Positions 49,719 to 61,300 of a stretch of DNA of 64,000 nt are shown piece by piece. Origin of the DNA: Ciona intestinalis (taxonomy: Eukaryota; Chordata; Ascidiacea; Phlebobranchia; Cionidae); assembly GCF_000224145.3 (NCBI RefSeq), contig NW_004190425.2, positions 286,070 through 350,069 on the forward strand, read 5' to 3'. The notes below the pieces were generated by a model. That model saw nothing but the letters and a program-made list of their open reading frames with translations. It made no database searches and had not been told where the DNA came from. Each line of letters opens with the position of its first letter. Position 1 is the stretch's first letter. A program made the position numbers and the translations under genes.

Positions 49719-52700
49719 ATGGCATCCACGTATGCATCACCACCTGGCTCAGTATATTCATATGCAACGTCAACAAAATCTGCTCGAAGCACGTCATCAA
49801 GGAACACCGAGTTTTCTTACACAGTTGGTGAACAACATGGAAGGAATAAGTTGTGGTGAGCCACAAATACTTAATAGTGGTTGCTGCATGCTTTTAATGT
49901 ACTATACCAGAGGTGTGCAACATTTGTTTCAGAAGGGTCAGGTTAAAATTACTGGGTGAACCCACCGGCTGTACATAAACCAATAATAGTTTCCTTTTGT
50001 TTTTGATCTTCAATATTATATCTTCTCCAAGAAACATGAAGTTCGGACGCATAAATTTCTGAAGAAAACTGCTATATATAGAGAGAGATTTATTGTCACA
50101 TAAAATAAATTCAGTAAAATATGCAGCTGGCTTCGCGGGCGACAAAACTTTTCTTTGTGGGCCTTATAGGTGCCATGAAGCATAGGTTGCACACCCCTGT
50201 AGGACTATACTACTACACAGTGTAATCTGACCTGACATAACTTGCATAATATATATAATAGCTTGCATCATGATCATACATTTAAAGATCTGTCTGAAAC
50301 GTTGATTCCAGTTTTGTGGATTTGGTTTAAAAATTCATGTTCAAGTCATTTAATCTTAATGTTGCCATGCTACACTTACAAACATAGCCCAGGCCCCAGA
50401 TCCCTATAAAATGTCTATAATTGGCACACGCTATATATTTATATATTATAATATATAGCCTATATAATATATATATTCTTCACATGATTAACAAACCAAA
50501 TATAGCATTGTAACTTTTATAGACAAACATAATGTTTTATTGCAGCACAACAGCGGGGGAAAAGAGTTACAAATATCTACGAAGGTTAATTCGATTCCGA
50601 CAAATGGATTTCGAGTTTGCACTTTGGCAAATGATGCATTTATTTATTGCTCCACAAAAAGTGTAAGCTGAGCTATGGTTTATTTAACAAGGATAAATAA
50701 TTATTAATTTTATAACCTTTTGTATAATAATGGACAGTGTGGTTCCAACCAAGATGGGGTGTAGTATTGATAGTTGATACTTTATAGTAAACATGTGTAT
50801 TCCATATTACAGATACAGAAACTTCCAATACAGAAAACGTAAGTTAATTATCATTTACGTTGATAAATTATGACAATTAAAAAATTAAAAAACATTTTTA
50901 GAAACAAAGAATCAATTTGCTCGAGATGATCCTGCTTTTCTTGTGCTTCTAAGTCTTTGTTTTTGCGGTGGGTTGAATGTAAAGTATATATTGTAGCGTT
51001 GGAAAAGTTGGGACACCTTTAGCACATATTATGCAATTAACAACGGTCTATCAAAGTCATGAGGATACGAATTTCTATTAATATGAATTTTCTTTGTTTA
51101 CCACCAAATGGGACAAATACAAAATAGAATAAAAAGGCGCCCCATCTTCTCCCTCCCTACTGGTTAATGAATAGGCTGTTGAATAAATGAATGTTATTTG
51201 TTATGTAGCTGGGTCAAACCTTGAACCCATATGCTCTGGGTTTGATTCGGGCGTGCTAACCACCAGGCCGATATTTTCAGTTGCCACTTAGGAAAAAATA
51301 AAAAAAGATGCTTAAGTAACCTTTATTGAATCTGTATTCTCATACTATAGATTTTACAAATAGTTATAGCATTAGGCAAAGTAAAACATTAACAATGTAA
51401 CAATATATTGTCCTNNNNNNNNNNNNNNNNNNNNNNNNNNNNNNNNNNNNNNNNNNNNNNNNNNNNNNNNNNNNNNNNNNNNNNNNNNNNNNNNNNNNNN
51501 NNNNNNNNNNNNNNNNNNNNNNNNNNNNNNNNNNNNNNNNNNNNNNNNNNNNNNNNNNNNNNNNNNNNNNNNNNNNNNNNNNNNNNNNNNNNNNNNNNNN
51601 NNNNNNNNNNNNNNNNNNNNNNNNNNNNNNNNNNNNNNNNNNNNNNNNNNNNNNNNNNNNNNNNNNNNNNNNNNNNNNNNNNNNNNNNNNNNNNNNNNNN
51701 NNNNNNNNNNNNNNNNNNNNNNNNNNNNNNNNNNNNNNNNNNNNNNNNNNNNNNNNNNNNNNNNNNNNNNNNNNNNNNNNNNNNNNNNNNNNNNNNNNNN
51801 NNNNNNNNNNNNNNNNNNNNNNNNNNNNNNNNNNNNNNNNNNNNNNNNNNNNNNNNNNNNNNNNNNNNNNNNNNNNNNNNNNNNNNNNNNNNNNNNNNNN
51901 NNNNNNNNNNNNNNNNNNNNNNNNNNNNNNNNNNNNNNNNNNNNNNNNNNNNNNNNNNNNNNNNNNNNNNNNNNNNNNNNNNNNNNNNNNNNNNNNNNNN
52001 NNNNNNNNNNNNNNNNNNNNNNNNNNNNNNNNNNNNNNNNNNNNNNNNNNNNNNNNNNNNNNNNNNNNNNNNNNNNNNNNNNNNNNNNNNNNNNNNNNNN
52101 NNNNNNNNNNNNNNNNNNNNNNNNNNNNNNNNNNNNNNNNNNNNNNNNNNNNNNNNNNNNNNNNNNNNNNNNNNNNNNNNNNNNNNNNNNNNNNNNNNNN
52201 NNNNNNNNNNNNNNNNNNNNNNNNNNNNNNNNNNNNNNNNNNNNNNNNNNNNNNNNNNNNNNNNNNNNNNNNNNNNNNNNNNNNNNNNNNNNNNNNNNNN
52301 NNNNNNNNNNNNNNNNNNNNNNNNNNNNNNNNNNNNNNNNNNNNNNNNNNNNNNNNNNNNNNNNNNNNNNNNNNNNNNNAGTTTTCTTACACAGTTGGTG
52401 AACAACATGGAAGGAATAAGTTGTGGTGAGCCACAAATACTTAATAGTGGTTGCTGCATGCTTTTAATGTACTATACCAGAGGTGTGCAACATTTGTTTC
52501 AGAAGGGTCAGGTATAAATTACTGGGTGAACCCACTGGCTGTACATAAACCAATAATAGTTTCCTTTTGTTTTTGATCTTTCAATATTAAATCTTCTCCA
52601 AGAAAAATGAAGTTCGGACGCATAAATTTCTGAAGAAAACTGCTATATATAGAGAGAGATTTATTGTCACATAAAATAAATTCAGTAAAATATGCAGCTG

Positions 52701-55700
52701 GCTTCGCGGGCCACACAACTTTTCTTTGTGAGCCTCATAGGTGGCATGAAGCATAGGTTGCACCAGTTTTGTGGATTTGGTTTAAAAATACATTTTCAAG
52801 TCATTTAAACTTAATGTTGCCATGCTACAATAACAAACATAGCCCAGGCCCCTATAAAATGTCTACAATTGGCACACGCTATATATTTATATATTATAAT
52901 ATATAGCCTATATAATATATATATTCTTCACATGATTAACAAACCAAATATAGCATTGTAACTTTTATAGACAAACATAATGTTTTATTGCAGCACAACA
53001 GCGGGGGAAAAGAGTTACAAATATCTACGAAGGTTAATTCGATTCCGACAAATGGATTTCGAGTTTGCACTTTGGCAAATGATGCATTTATTTATTGCTC
53101 CACAAAAAGTGTAAGCTGAGCTATGGTTTATTTAACAAGGATAAATAATTATTAATTTTATAACCTTTTGTATAATAATGGACAGAGTGGTTCCAAACAA
53201 GATGGGGTGTAGTATTGATAGTTGATACTTTATAGTAAACATGTGTATTCCATATTACAGATACAGAAACTTCCAATACAGAAAACGTAAGTTAATTATC
53301 ATTTACGTTGATAAATTATGACAATTAAAAAATTTAAAAACATTTTTAGAAACAAAGAATCAATTTGCTCGAGATGATCCTGCTTTTCTTGTGCTTCTAA
53401 GTCTTTGTTTTTGCGGTGGGTTGAATGTAAAGTATATATTGTAGCGTTGGAAAAGTTGGGACACCTTTAGCACATATTATGCAATTAACAACGGTCTATC
53501 AAAGTCATGAGGATACGAATTTCTATTAATATGAATTTTCTTTGTTTACCACCAAATGGGACAAATACAAAACAGAATGAAAAGGCGCCCCATCTTCTCC
53601 CTCCCTACTAGTTAATCAATAGGCTGTTGAATAAATGAATGTTATTTGTTATGTAGCTGGGTCAAACCTTGAACCCATATGCTCTGGGTTTGATTCGGGC
53701 GTGCTAACCACCAGGCCGATATTTTCAGTTGCCACTTAGGAAAAAATAAAAAAAGATGCTTAAGTAACCTTTATTGAATCTGTATTCTCATACTATAGAT
53801 TTTACAAATAGTTATAGCATTAGGCAAAGTAAAACATTAACAATGTTAACAATATATTTGTCCTTCACAGTTACATCAATCGGGTTTGGTCTTGTTATGA
53901 AGTTATCCGCTTTAAAAATATTTAAACTGCTGCTGTGGGTGGTGTTGGTGGATTGTATATTTGTGGGGGTGATTATTGCTACAGCTATGTGGTAAGTCAC
54001 TATGTTTGTTGTGTCACTCGTAATATTTATGCTTGTGGCTCTTTTTTCTGTTAATATGACCCCGATCATATTTATAGTCATTTTTGTGCTTTTGAAATGA
54101 CATTGGTAAAATACAGTTACTACTATTAGTCATCAAACGTAGGGAAACTCCTTGAATATCTGGCTAATCCAAATTATTTTGGCTCGGTTGTTTAGATTGA
54201 CACCTAAGTTATAGAAAAAAATAGAGTGCTAAAACATTTGATGTCACTTTTATTTCAATAATTTAGGTAATTTCATGTCTAACTTAAACTGTGCTTATAT
54301 ATGTTGTTTGTGATGGATCCAACAAACAAAAACATTCTGTTGCAGTAGTACAGTATAGTAACTGAAGGAATTAGTATAGTTTTTTGCAATATCTTGAAAT
54401 TATTCACACGATCACACTGTTCATATTCTGCTACATAGTAGCAAAACTAGAACATACAAATGAAATACAAATACCTTATTTTGAAACATAAAACATTGAC
54501 TTAAAATACAAAAATCTGGTTTAAGTTAATGTCATATAATTTTACCAAGAAACGTTTTATATATGTACAAATGCATCACCATCGGATTGACATTATCACA
54601 TTACAGGTTCCTAACCAATCGGTTCTTGGTTCACATATCAAGGGTTGGACAAGATATTGAATGGGCTTATGCATTTGATGTTCATCTGAATGCTTTCTTC
54701 CCTGTACTCATGATATTACACTGTCTGCAACTGTTTCTTATCAATCGTAAGTAGGACATAATATGAATCAAAAGTCAAAACTTACCTTGAGAAGCCTTGC
54801 CCTCTGGCATTTAAAATGTTGTTTTCAAGAAAATATGCATGGAAATATAGTATGCTCTTTAAAATTATATTAAATAATAATATATTAATAACTTCGTTTT
54901 TCTCTTTAATTATGGTAGTGAAGATGTAGAAATATTTTAAAAGAAAAGACAAGATATAGCGACAAAACAATACACACACTTACAGTTAAAAACATATTTA
55001 CTTTTAGTTCGAGAAAAATAAACCTGGTCGTTACTGCTACACCTAGCAGACAGACAAGCCATTTATGTTTAATTTTTATCAATATACTTTATTACTTTGT
55101 TTGTTTTTGTAAATATAGTTGAAAGCATGTTTACAACCGAACTAATGACGAAAAGTCAACCGATATACTACTTCACCAAAAATACCATTATTATCACCTG
55201 AGATTTAATTTACCAATAATCAGTATTAGTAAAAATACGCCATAATACACCAATATATATCATAGGCTATATAAGTTGTTTTTTCCTAGCCTTCACATGC
55301 GTCATAGTTTAGCGTTCAGTTTGGTCGCCACGTAAAATTGTTTATTTATGAAACCAACACACATGATGTTGCTTACAGAGAACATGCAGTTTGTTGCAAA
55401 ACAAATATTTTTCTCTATTACAACTTGCATTATCTTTATTACGAGTAATATTTGTGATTAGTATGTTTTGTTATAGATTGTAACTTATAATGTCAAATAT
55501 CAGTATCGGTAAAAAATAGAAAAATATTTGTACTGTAAATACAAATTGATATCGGTCGTTCTTTACAATGACATGAACTTTTATTCTTAGCTCTTATTGA
55601 TAAAGAATATTTTATATCAACGTTGGTTGGAAACACGTTCTGGCTGATTGCTCTGGGCTATTACATCTACATTACCTTCCTTGGTTATAGTGGTAAGTCC

Positions 55701-56837
55701 TTTATAAATAACGATGTAAGTTATTTAAACGTTGTGTGGTTCTGTGACGCAGTGGTTAGGTGCTTGCATTGTAAATGTATGATGAATGAATGTAATGTAA
55801 CTTATTTTATTCTCGCATGGCCTGAAAACGACATGGATGGTTATACACCATGTGCCAGCTTTGAGTTACCATGTATGTTACTTTGTGGGTAATTATTTTA
55901 TGTATGACTGATAATTTGGACAACCCNNNNNNNNNNNNNNNNNNNNNNNNNNNNNNNNNNNNNNNNNNNNNNNNNNTTGGAGCAATTGCCTTTAAGTGTC
56001 TGGCCCATGGACACATACGCCCACAATGGTAGCAGCATCAAGCCTTGAACCCATTACCTTTAGGATACAGGCAGGCGCGCTAACCACTTTGCCACGGGGC
56101 CAGACAGGATACCTGGTTCGATACTGATATGTCTATGTATCCTTTGTCAAGACCCAAAAAACAAATTATCACCCGCAAAGTAACATACATGCTAATTTGT
56201 AAGCTGGCATGAAGTGTATAAAACAGAACACCTGTGTTTTAACGACTGTCGTTTTTTGCTATGTGAGAATAAAGCATGTTATATTCATTACATGTATCCT
56301 TTGTCATTACACCTAATGGAAATTGTTCCAACTAATAGAAACAACATTCATAAATTTAGTAAAAATAACCATAATGACACTTACTATAACCCTTACCCAC
56401 AAGTGATGCATTGTCTAATAGTTACCAATGCTGGAGTATTATAGTAGGGGTGTGTGTAAAGGGTTGGTGAAGACGGGACACCTTTAACACATAATATCCC
56501 GATTGTGTTTAAATCAAATAACAACAGTCTATTGGAGTCGTGAGGATATGGTTTTATAATTCTTTGAATGTTCCTTGTTTACCACCAAATGGAACGAGAA
56601 AATAAAATGAAAAGGGGCCCGTCTTACTCCGACCAACTATATCTCTCTTTCTCTATGATAGTGTTAGAAATAAAATTTACCAAATAATCTTGTTTCTTCA
56701 CAGTTCTCCCATTTGTGAAAAAAACAGTTGCCCTACTTTCTCCAATGGTCTTATTGTTCATTATTTATTTCATCACACTTGCATGTAAATGGAACATCAC
56801 GCGTGGTTTACTATGGTTCTACAAGCATAGGGTATAA
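49719..56837 (+). CDS. UNC50: UNC-50 family Golgi/ER membrane protein
   Basis: Exons: 49719-49855, then 50546-50662, 50813-50838, 50902-50967 (or the second copies 52994-53110, 53261-53286, 53350-53415), then 53871-53991, 54607-54746, 55591-55692, 56704-56837. Using exons 2-4 once gives 843 nt, 280 aa, close to the usual UNC50 length of about 260. Diagnostic stretches are RRLIRFRQMDFEFALWQM, YRNFQYRKQTKNQFARDDPA, LLLWVVLVDC, EWAYAFDVHLNAFFPVLMI and LGYYIYITFLGYS. The C-terminal two thirds contain several hydrophobic membrane segments. In worm and mammals the protein acts in the Golgi/ER to traffic nicotinic acetylcholine receptors; the family is conserved to yeast. AATAAA lies at 56876-56881. 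If exons 2-4 were truly used twice the fold would be broken, so one copy is presumably artefactual or skipped. Confidence 0.96.
49908..50199. mobile_element. Non-autonomous hAT-like element
   Basis: Terminal inverted repeats CAGAGGTGTGCAAC and GTTGCACACCCCTG bound 292 bp. The CAG...CTG ends with a GGTGTGCAAC core look hAT-like. Flanks TACTATAC / GGACTATAC hint at an imperfect target duplication. Copy 2 (from about 52478) has lost the right terminus. Confidence 0.6.
50993..51165. mobile_element. MITE in UNC50 intron 4, copy 1
   Basis: GTAGCGTTGGAAAAGTTGGG on the left, GGCGCCCCATCTTCTCCCTC on the right. The duplicate lies at 53446-53611. Confidence 0.75.
51415..52379. other. Assembly gap (965 N)
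   Basis: Unresolved bases between the two UNC50 copies; the junction of the duplication is hidden here. Two other gaps lie at 19105-19604 and 55927-55976. Confidence 0.99.
52380..53864 (+). repeat. UNC50 exon 1-4 region, copy 2
   Basis: Contains the 3' end of exon 1 (52380-52425) and intact exons 2-4 with the same splice sites as copy 1. It continues without a break into exon 5. Confidence 0.95.
53446..53611. mobile_element. MITE in UNC50 intron 4, copy 2
   Basis: Second copy of the 50993-51165 element, carried along in the duplication (GTAGCGTTGGAAAAGTTGGG...CATCTTCTCCCTCCCTACTA). Confidence 0.75.
55783..56102 (-). mobile_element. SINE containing a 50-N gap
   Basis: Antisense body GGCCTGAAAACGACATGG, GGAGCAATTGCCTTTAAGTG and CAAGCCTTGAACCCATTACC; head GCCACGGGGCC. 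Ns occupy 55927-55976. A sense 3' fragment follows at about 56165-56290. Confidence 0.8.
56450..56642. mobile_element. Palindromic MITE in UNC50 intron 7
   Basis: AAAGGGTTGGTGAAGACGGG on the left, GGGGCCCGTCTTACTCCGAC on the right. Confidence 0.75.
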
Positions 56838-58307
56838 TGTATTGAAATTGTAAATGTATATATTGTTATATGGGGAATAAATATACAAGTAACACAAAAC
56901 TACCGTGTGGTTTGTTAAAGTTTATGTATTGTATTTATTTACATTGTTATTACGGCATATAGTAGGGTGGGGGAAGATGAGACGCCTTTTATTCTATTTT
57001 CTCATTCCATTTTGTATTAAACAAAGAACATTCAAAGAATTATAAAACCATATCCTGACGACTTTCTTAAAATGGTATTAATTGTTTAAAACACGGATGT
57101 TTAGATAAAATGTGCTAAATATGTTATTTCTTCCACCACTCTACTATATGTAATGTATTTGCAGGTAAGCATAAACCAATTTTACAACATTCTGGATGTT
57201 ATTCTTGTGATTTAGTTTTACTCATAAGTGAGTCATTATCATAACTGTAGAACATATCACAACAAACATACCAAGCAGAGACTAAATAGAAATATGATGA
57301 CAAACTTAAAGAATATACTTCATGTACGAATAGTTTCCAACACACATAGTTTTGTCCACCATAGATTTTTTTCAAAAACAATTTTAGTTTTTGATCCTAA
57401 TTTTATGCAAGTCACAACAGAGGCACTTATCCTAAACACAGTAAGTTGTATTGATTTAATTTAAAAGTATTATAAATTATTTTATCAAAAACTCATGAAC
57501 AGATTGTACTATGTGGGTGAGGTCCCGCAATGTATCACACCAGGGCCCTAGCCTAGATTTAGGCCACGATTGGCCCATTACCTCCCTTATGAATAGATAC
57601 CAATTGAAAATCTGACCACAACAAAGAAATATCGTGCTGTTTTATTTGCGCTGTGACACACAGCAAGTAATGCATGGCTAGACTGAAATAAACAAACATA
57701 TAATAATATGTACACCATACTTTCAGTATTACAATATACACCTGTAAAAAAAAACTGCATTTACATTTTTAGGTAAGTTGAGTGAAAACTTACCTTTAAA
57801 TTATCCAATTTGCCTTGGCATATTTCAAAATCATGCTCACTGTACTATACATGTTAAAAAAGTAAACGTGTATATATGGCAGCTTGGAAACTTGTACTAT
57901 TGATAACTTTGTACCATAAATATCTCCAAAAAAATGTGTTTGTTGTTAAGTGCCATGATAGAATGAGAAGTTTTGTAGGAAAAATCACAATAAGAAGTAA
58001 CAGTGGCGTTTGACTTGGCACGAAACATTTGGAATTCGAATCAAGTAACTTCTGATTGCTGATGGCACAACATTTATCCAACGTGAAAAAGATAAAGGAA
58101 TAAAACTAAGCCTTGGGATAATTAGTAAAACCACAAGCATATATACAACATATGTGAAGACATAGCGGGTGATGCTTATACTTCTATCAGAAAATAAGAA
58201 TTAACACTGACTTAATTAAAACCCATATCACTGCTGATGCCGTTCTTTCATTTTGATCACGAAATGACATTCAAAAAACATGATCTAATAAAAATAATTA
58301 AAAGTCA
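56838..58307. other. Convergent 3' region between UNC50 and the ErbB gene
   Basis: Contains a MITE at 56957-57152 and a copy of a short repeat near 57508-57583 (GGTGAGGTCCCGCAATG...CACGATTGGCCCATTAC). Related short repeats lie at about 47848-47906 and, inverted, at 63046-63107. No exon seen. Confidence 0.5.
56957..57152. mobile_element. Palindromic MITE
   Basis: TATAGTAGGGTGGGGGAAGA on the left, TTCTTCCACCACTCTACTAT on the right; the interior has GTTTAAAACACGGATG. Confidence 0.8.
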
Positions 58308-61300
58308 CTACGTTTGTGGGTGGCCACTACTACCAGGGTTAAGGAACATATACTCGGGATTATTAAGCGAAGTTTCATTAAGTTTCTGCGAATCTGGAGA
58401 CGAATCTCGATTCTGTTGCGGCCGGTACGGAACCTCAGCGTCTTTTTGTAAGAATATTTGTTCGCTGTCATCAACAGAGGATTGTGATTGGTTAGATCGT
58501 CGTTGCCCACGATTTGCAGTGTTGCCGCGCGAAAGTAACGACTGAACGTCCTCCCCTATCCCACTGTCAGTTGCCATATATTCTTCGTTCGAAAACCACA
58601 TTGGGTTCCTCGCCTCACTATCAGTGTTCACATAATCATGATGTTCTTGCGGACTTCCACAGATAGGGGCGTACCCATTGTCCAGTTGACCTGGGTAAGG
58701 ACGGGATTCGGGTAATGAATCACCCTCGACATACGTTTCATTACATAACAAAGGTGATGGCTGGGGTTCTGAAGGGACATGTGAGGGATCAAAGTAATCT
58801 GAAAGTATTGAACATGCAGTTGCAACAAAAGAATAAAAAATGCAGAATCAATACATACGTGATCATAGCTTAAAAGACTATCATTAATAAAGTAAATAAA
58901 AATAAAATATAACTTTGTTTTTATAAGAAATAAATATTACTAAAAATAAAACATAACTTTATTTTGATAGGAAATAAATATTACTAAAAATAAGAATAAA
59001 ACATACTTTTTTCAAAGGAATAAATATTGCTAGGAACAAAATAGTAATCAATTTTCTGAAATATATATTTCATTCAATATAAAAAAAAATAATCAAAGTT
59101 TATAGATGTTTGAATTTGGTATTTAATCAAAACTAAATAAAATAAATAAAAAAAGTATAAAGATAGATTAATGTTTTTATCAGCATTAACAAAAAATAAA
59201 GCAAATATAGAAACCTGGTTGTTTTTTCAGTGGTGTTGGAAGCAAATAGTTATTTTCATCAACTTCTCCTGGGTTAGGTTTGTATAAAGTGGTGGGAGAT
59301 TGCATTCCATCTACTGAGGAAATAAAGGAAATGCAAGGTTACATTATATTCTACTGATCTTGTCAAAAGACATAACTTTAAATTACAAATCAACTACAGC
59401 AGCTCTTGGACTGAAATTGCGTTAATAGTTAAAGGTTGCTGGTTCAAGACTCATTGCTGCTACCATTACGAGAATATCTTTGGGCAAGACACATAATTGC
59501 AATTGCTCCTGATCCTTTGGACAATCAATTAGTGACTGCTGGGTTGGACTATTGTACATTAAATGTCTTGCCCAAGAAAACACACGTCGATCAGTACTAA
59601 TATCTAAGTCGAGCATTGAACCAAGTACCCCTTGGTTACTAGGCAAGCGCCTAAACCACTCAGCCACAGCGCCATTCTACAATCCAGTTAACATTTATAT
59701 ATAATGTAACAATTTCATACACAGTGGTCGTTTTGTTGTTGGATCTTCAGTGTATCTTTGTGTTTCTTCGGAATCTTTTCTGTTCGTTGCTTGCTGTTCA
59801 ACTGTTAATGATGAAATAATGCTGTGTGATGTCATATTACTAGGAGCTGATAAGATAGGGCAGACAAGACATTGATAGGCGCCATTCAAGGGGTGGCAGG
59901 TGGGCAGGGTTACTCAGGTTAGGTAGATTTATCTCCTGGATTTAAAACTTTTGGCACCAATGTCAAAAAATTAATAAGCACTATATCTACGATACATATG
60001 AGGTCTACACAGTAAAATATTACTTGATGACAGACATGTGCAGCCTTTTTACACTAATATGCCCAAAGTTATTTAACATATTGTTCCTGTTTGCGGCCGC
60101 TTTGAAGATGGTTTTGTGTTATTCAGAATGTAACCCTCGCGTGGAAGTAACATTAATTGTTGTTTCACATCTATTTCATACACCTCATGTTTGCTTACAA
60201 GTTACCACATATAAAAATTTAATGTTTTCTTTCCTTGTTTTTTTATGTGACAATTTAGACAACCGATAAGTGAGAGATGGGTTGGAGCAACTGCTATTAA
60301 GTGTCTTGTCCAAGGACACATATTCTGACAATTGTAGCAGTGGTGTCCCAAACCACCTCCACTGGGCCAGGTGTAATATAAAAAAAAAATTAATCAGAGT
60401 TAAAATAGAAGAATGTAACTGAATCATATTTCATCATTTATTTAAAACGACTGTACGTTTTGAGATTCAATAACGTTTTGCGGCTTTTTTGTTAAATATT
60501 TACTCAGTTTTGCAGATTTCTGCTCAATGAGACAAAGACGACAACTTACCAGATGCTGGATGCGGTGAAACTGTTTTCACTGAGTTAACGACTTCAGAGA
60601 AAACATCATCCGGATCTGCTTGTGGGGTGACGGGAGGCTCAGCTCGCATCCCAGCAGTTGAGGAGGATGTTGAACTTTCAGGGAACGAGGATGGAGTGTT
60701 CCTCGAGAAGAGCCGAGCATCCCGGGCTCCCTGATCCGGATGTTGGGGAGGATCGTGAGCGATGTTCGCATATTTTGGCTGCGGGGAACAAATAATTTTT
60801 GTCTAAAAATATTCAAAAAAATTTTTGGCTGAATTTTTTACTGAAAAAAATTTAAAAATTTTGGGGTCTGGGAAAAAAAAGGAACAATTATGAGAAAGTT
60901 GGGAATAGTTGATTAGTGAGGAAAAATGATCAGGTTTTAAAATTGACAACAAGCATTTTTTAGTTGACAACAACCTGTTTTTTTACGATTAATTAACTTA
61001 TAAAAACTTGAGTACCAAGGCATTTGTTTTAACATAAACTTAATAAATGCAACATGTATTAAAGACAATTTTGGAGGGTATTTGGCCAACTCAAGTACTG
61101 CAACGGGCCTGCTAAGCGACCTTAACGATATTGAGCAAAATGGTAAAATTTTGCAAAATTTTTTACTCAAAACTATCTTTTTCCTTGAATGCCAGAATAA
61201 ATCATATATGAATTGCATATTGGATCAAATTAATATTATTTAGTTAAATATGTTTTAGTTTGCATGCAGAAGGTGCAGTAGTTAGTTTGCATGCAGAAGG

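Larger units (their letters stand above)
49810..51414 (+). repeat. UNC50 exon 1-4 region, copy 1
   Basis: Collinear and nearly identical with 52380-53864 (few substitutions). Copy 1 is longer by about 120-130 bp around 50190-50320. Ends at the 965-N gap. Confidence 0.95.

Noticed and set aside
51408..52517. Long open frames of about 350-370 codons on both strands
   Set aside because: They consist almost entirely of N bases in the assembly gap.
53774..54081. Opposite-strand open frame over UNC50 exon 5
   Set aside because: Shadow of the real UNC50 coding exon 53871-53991.
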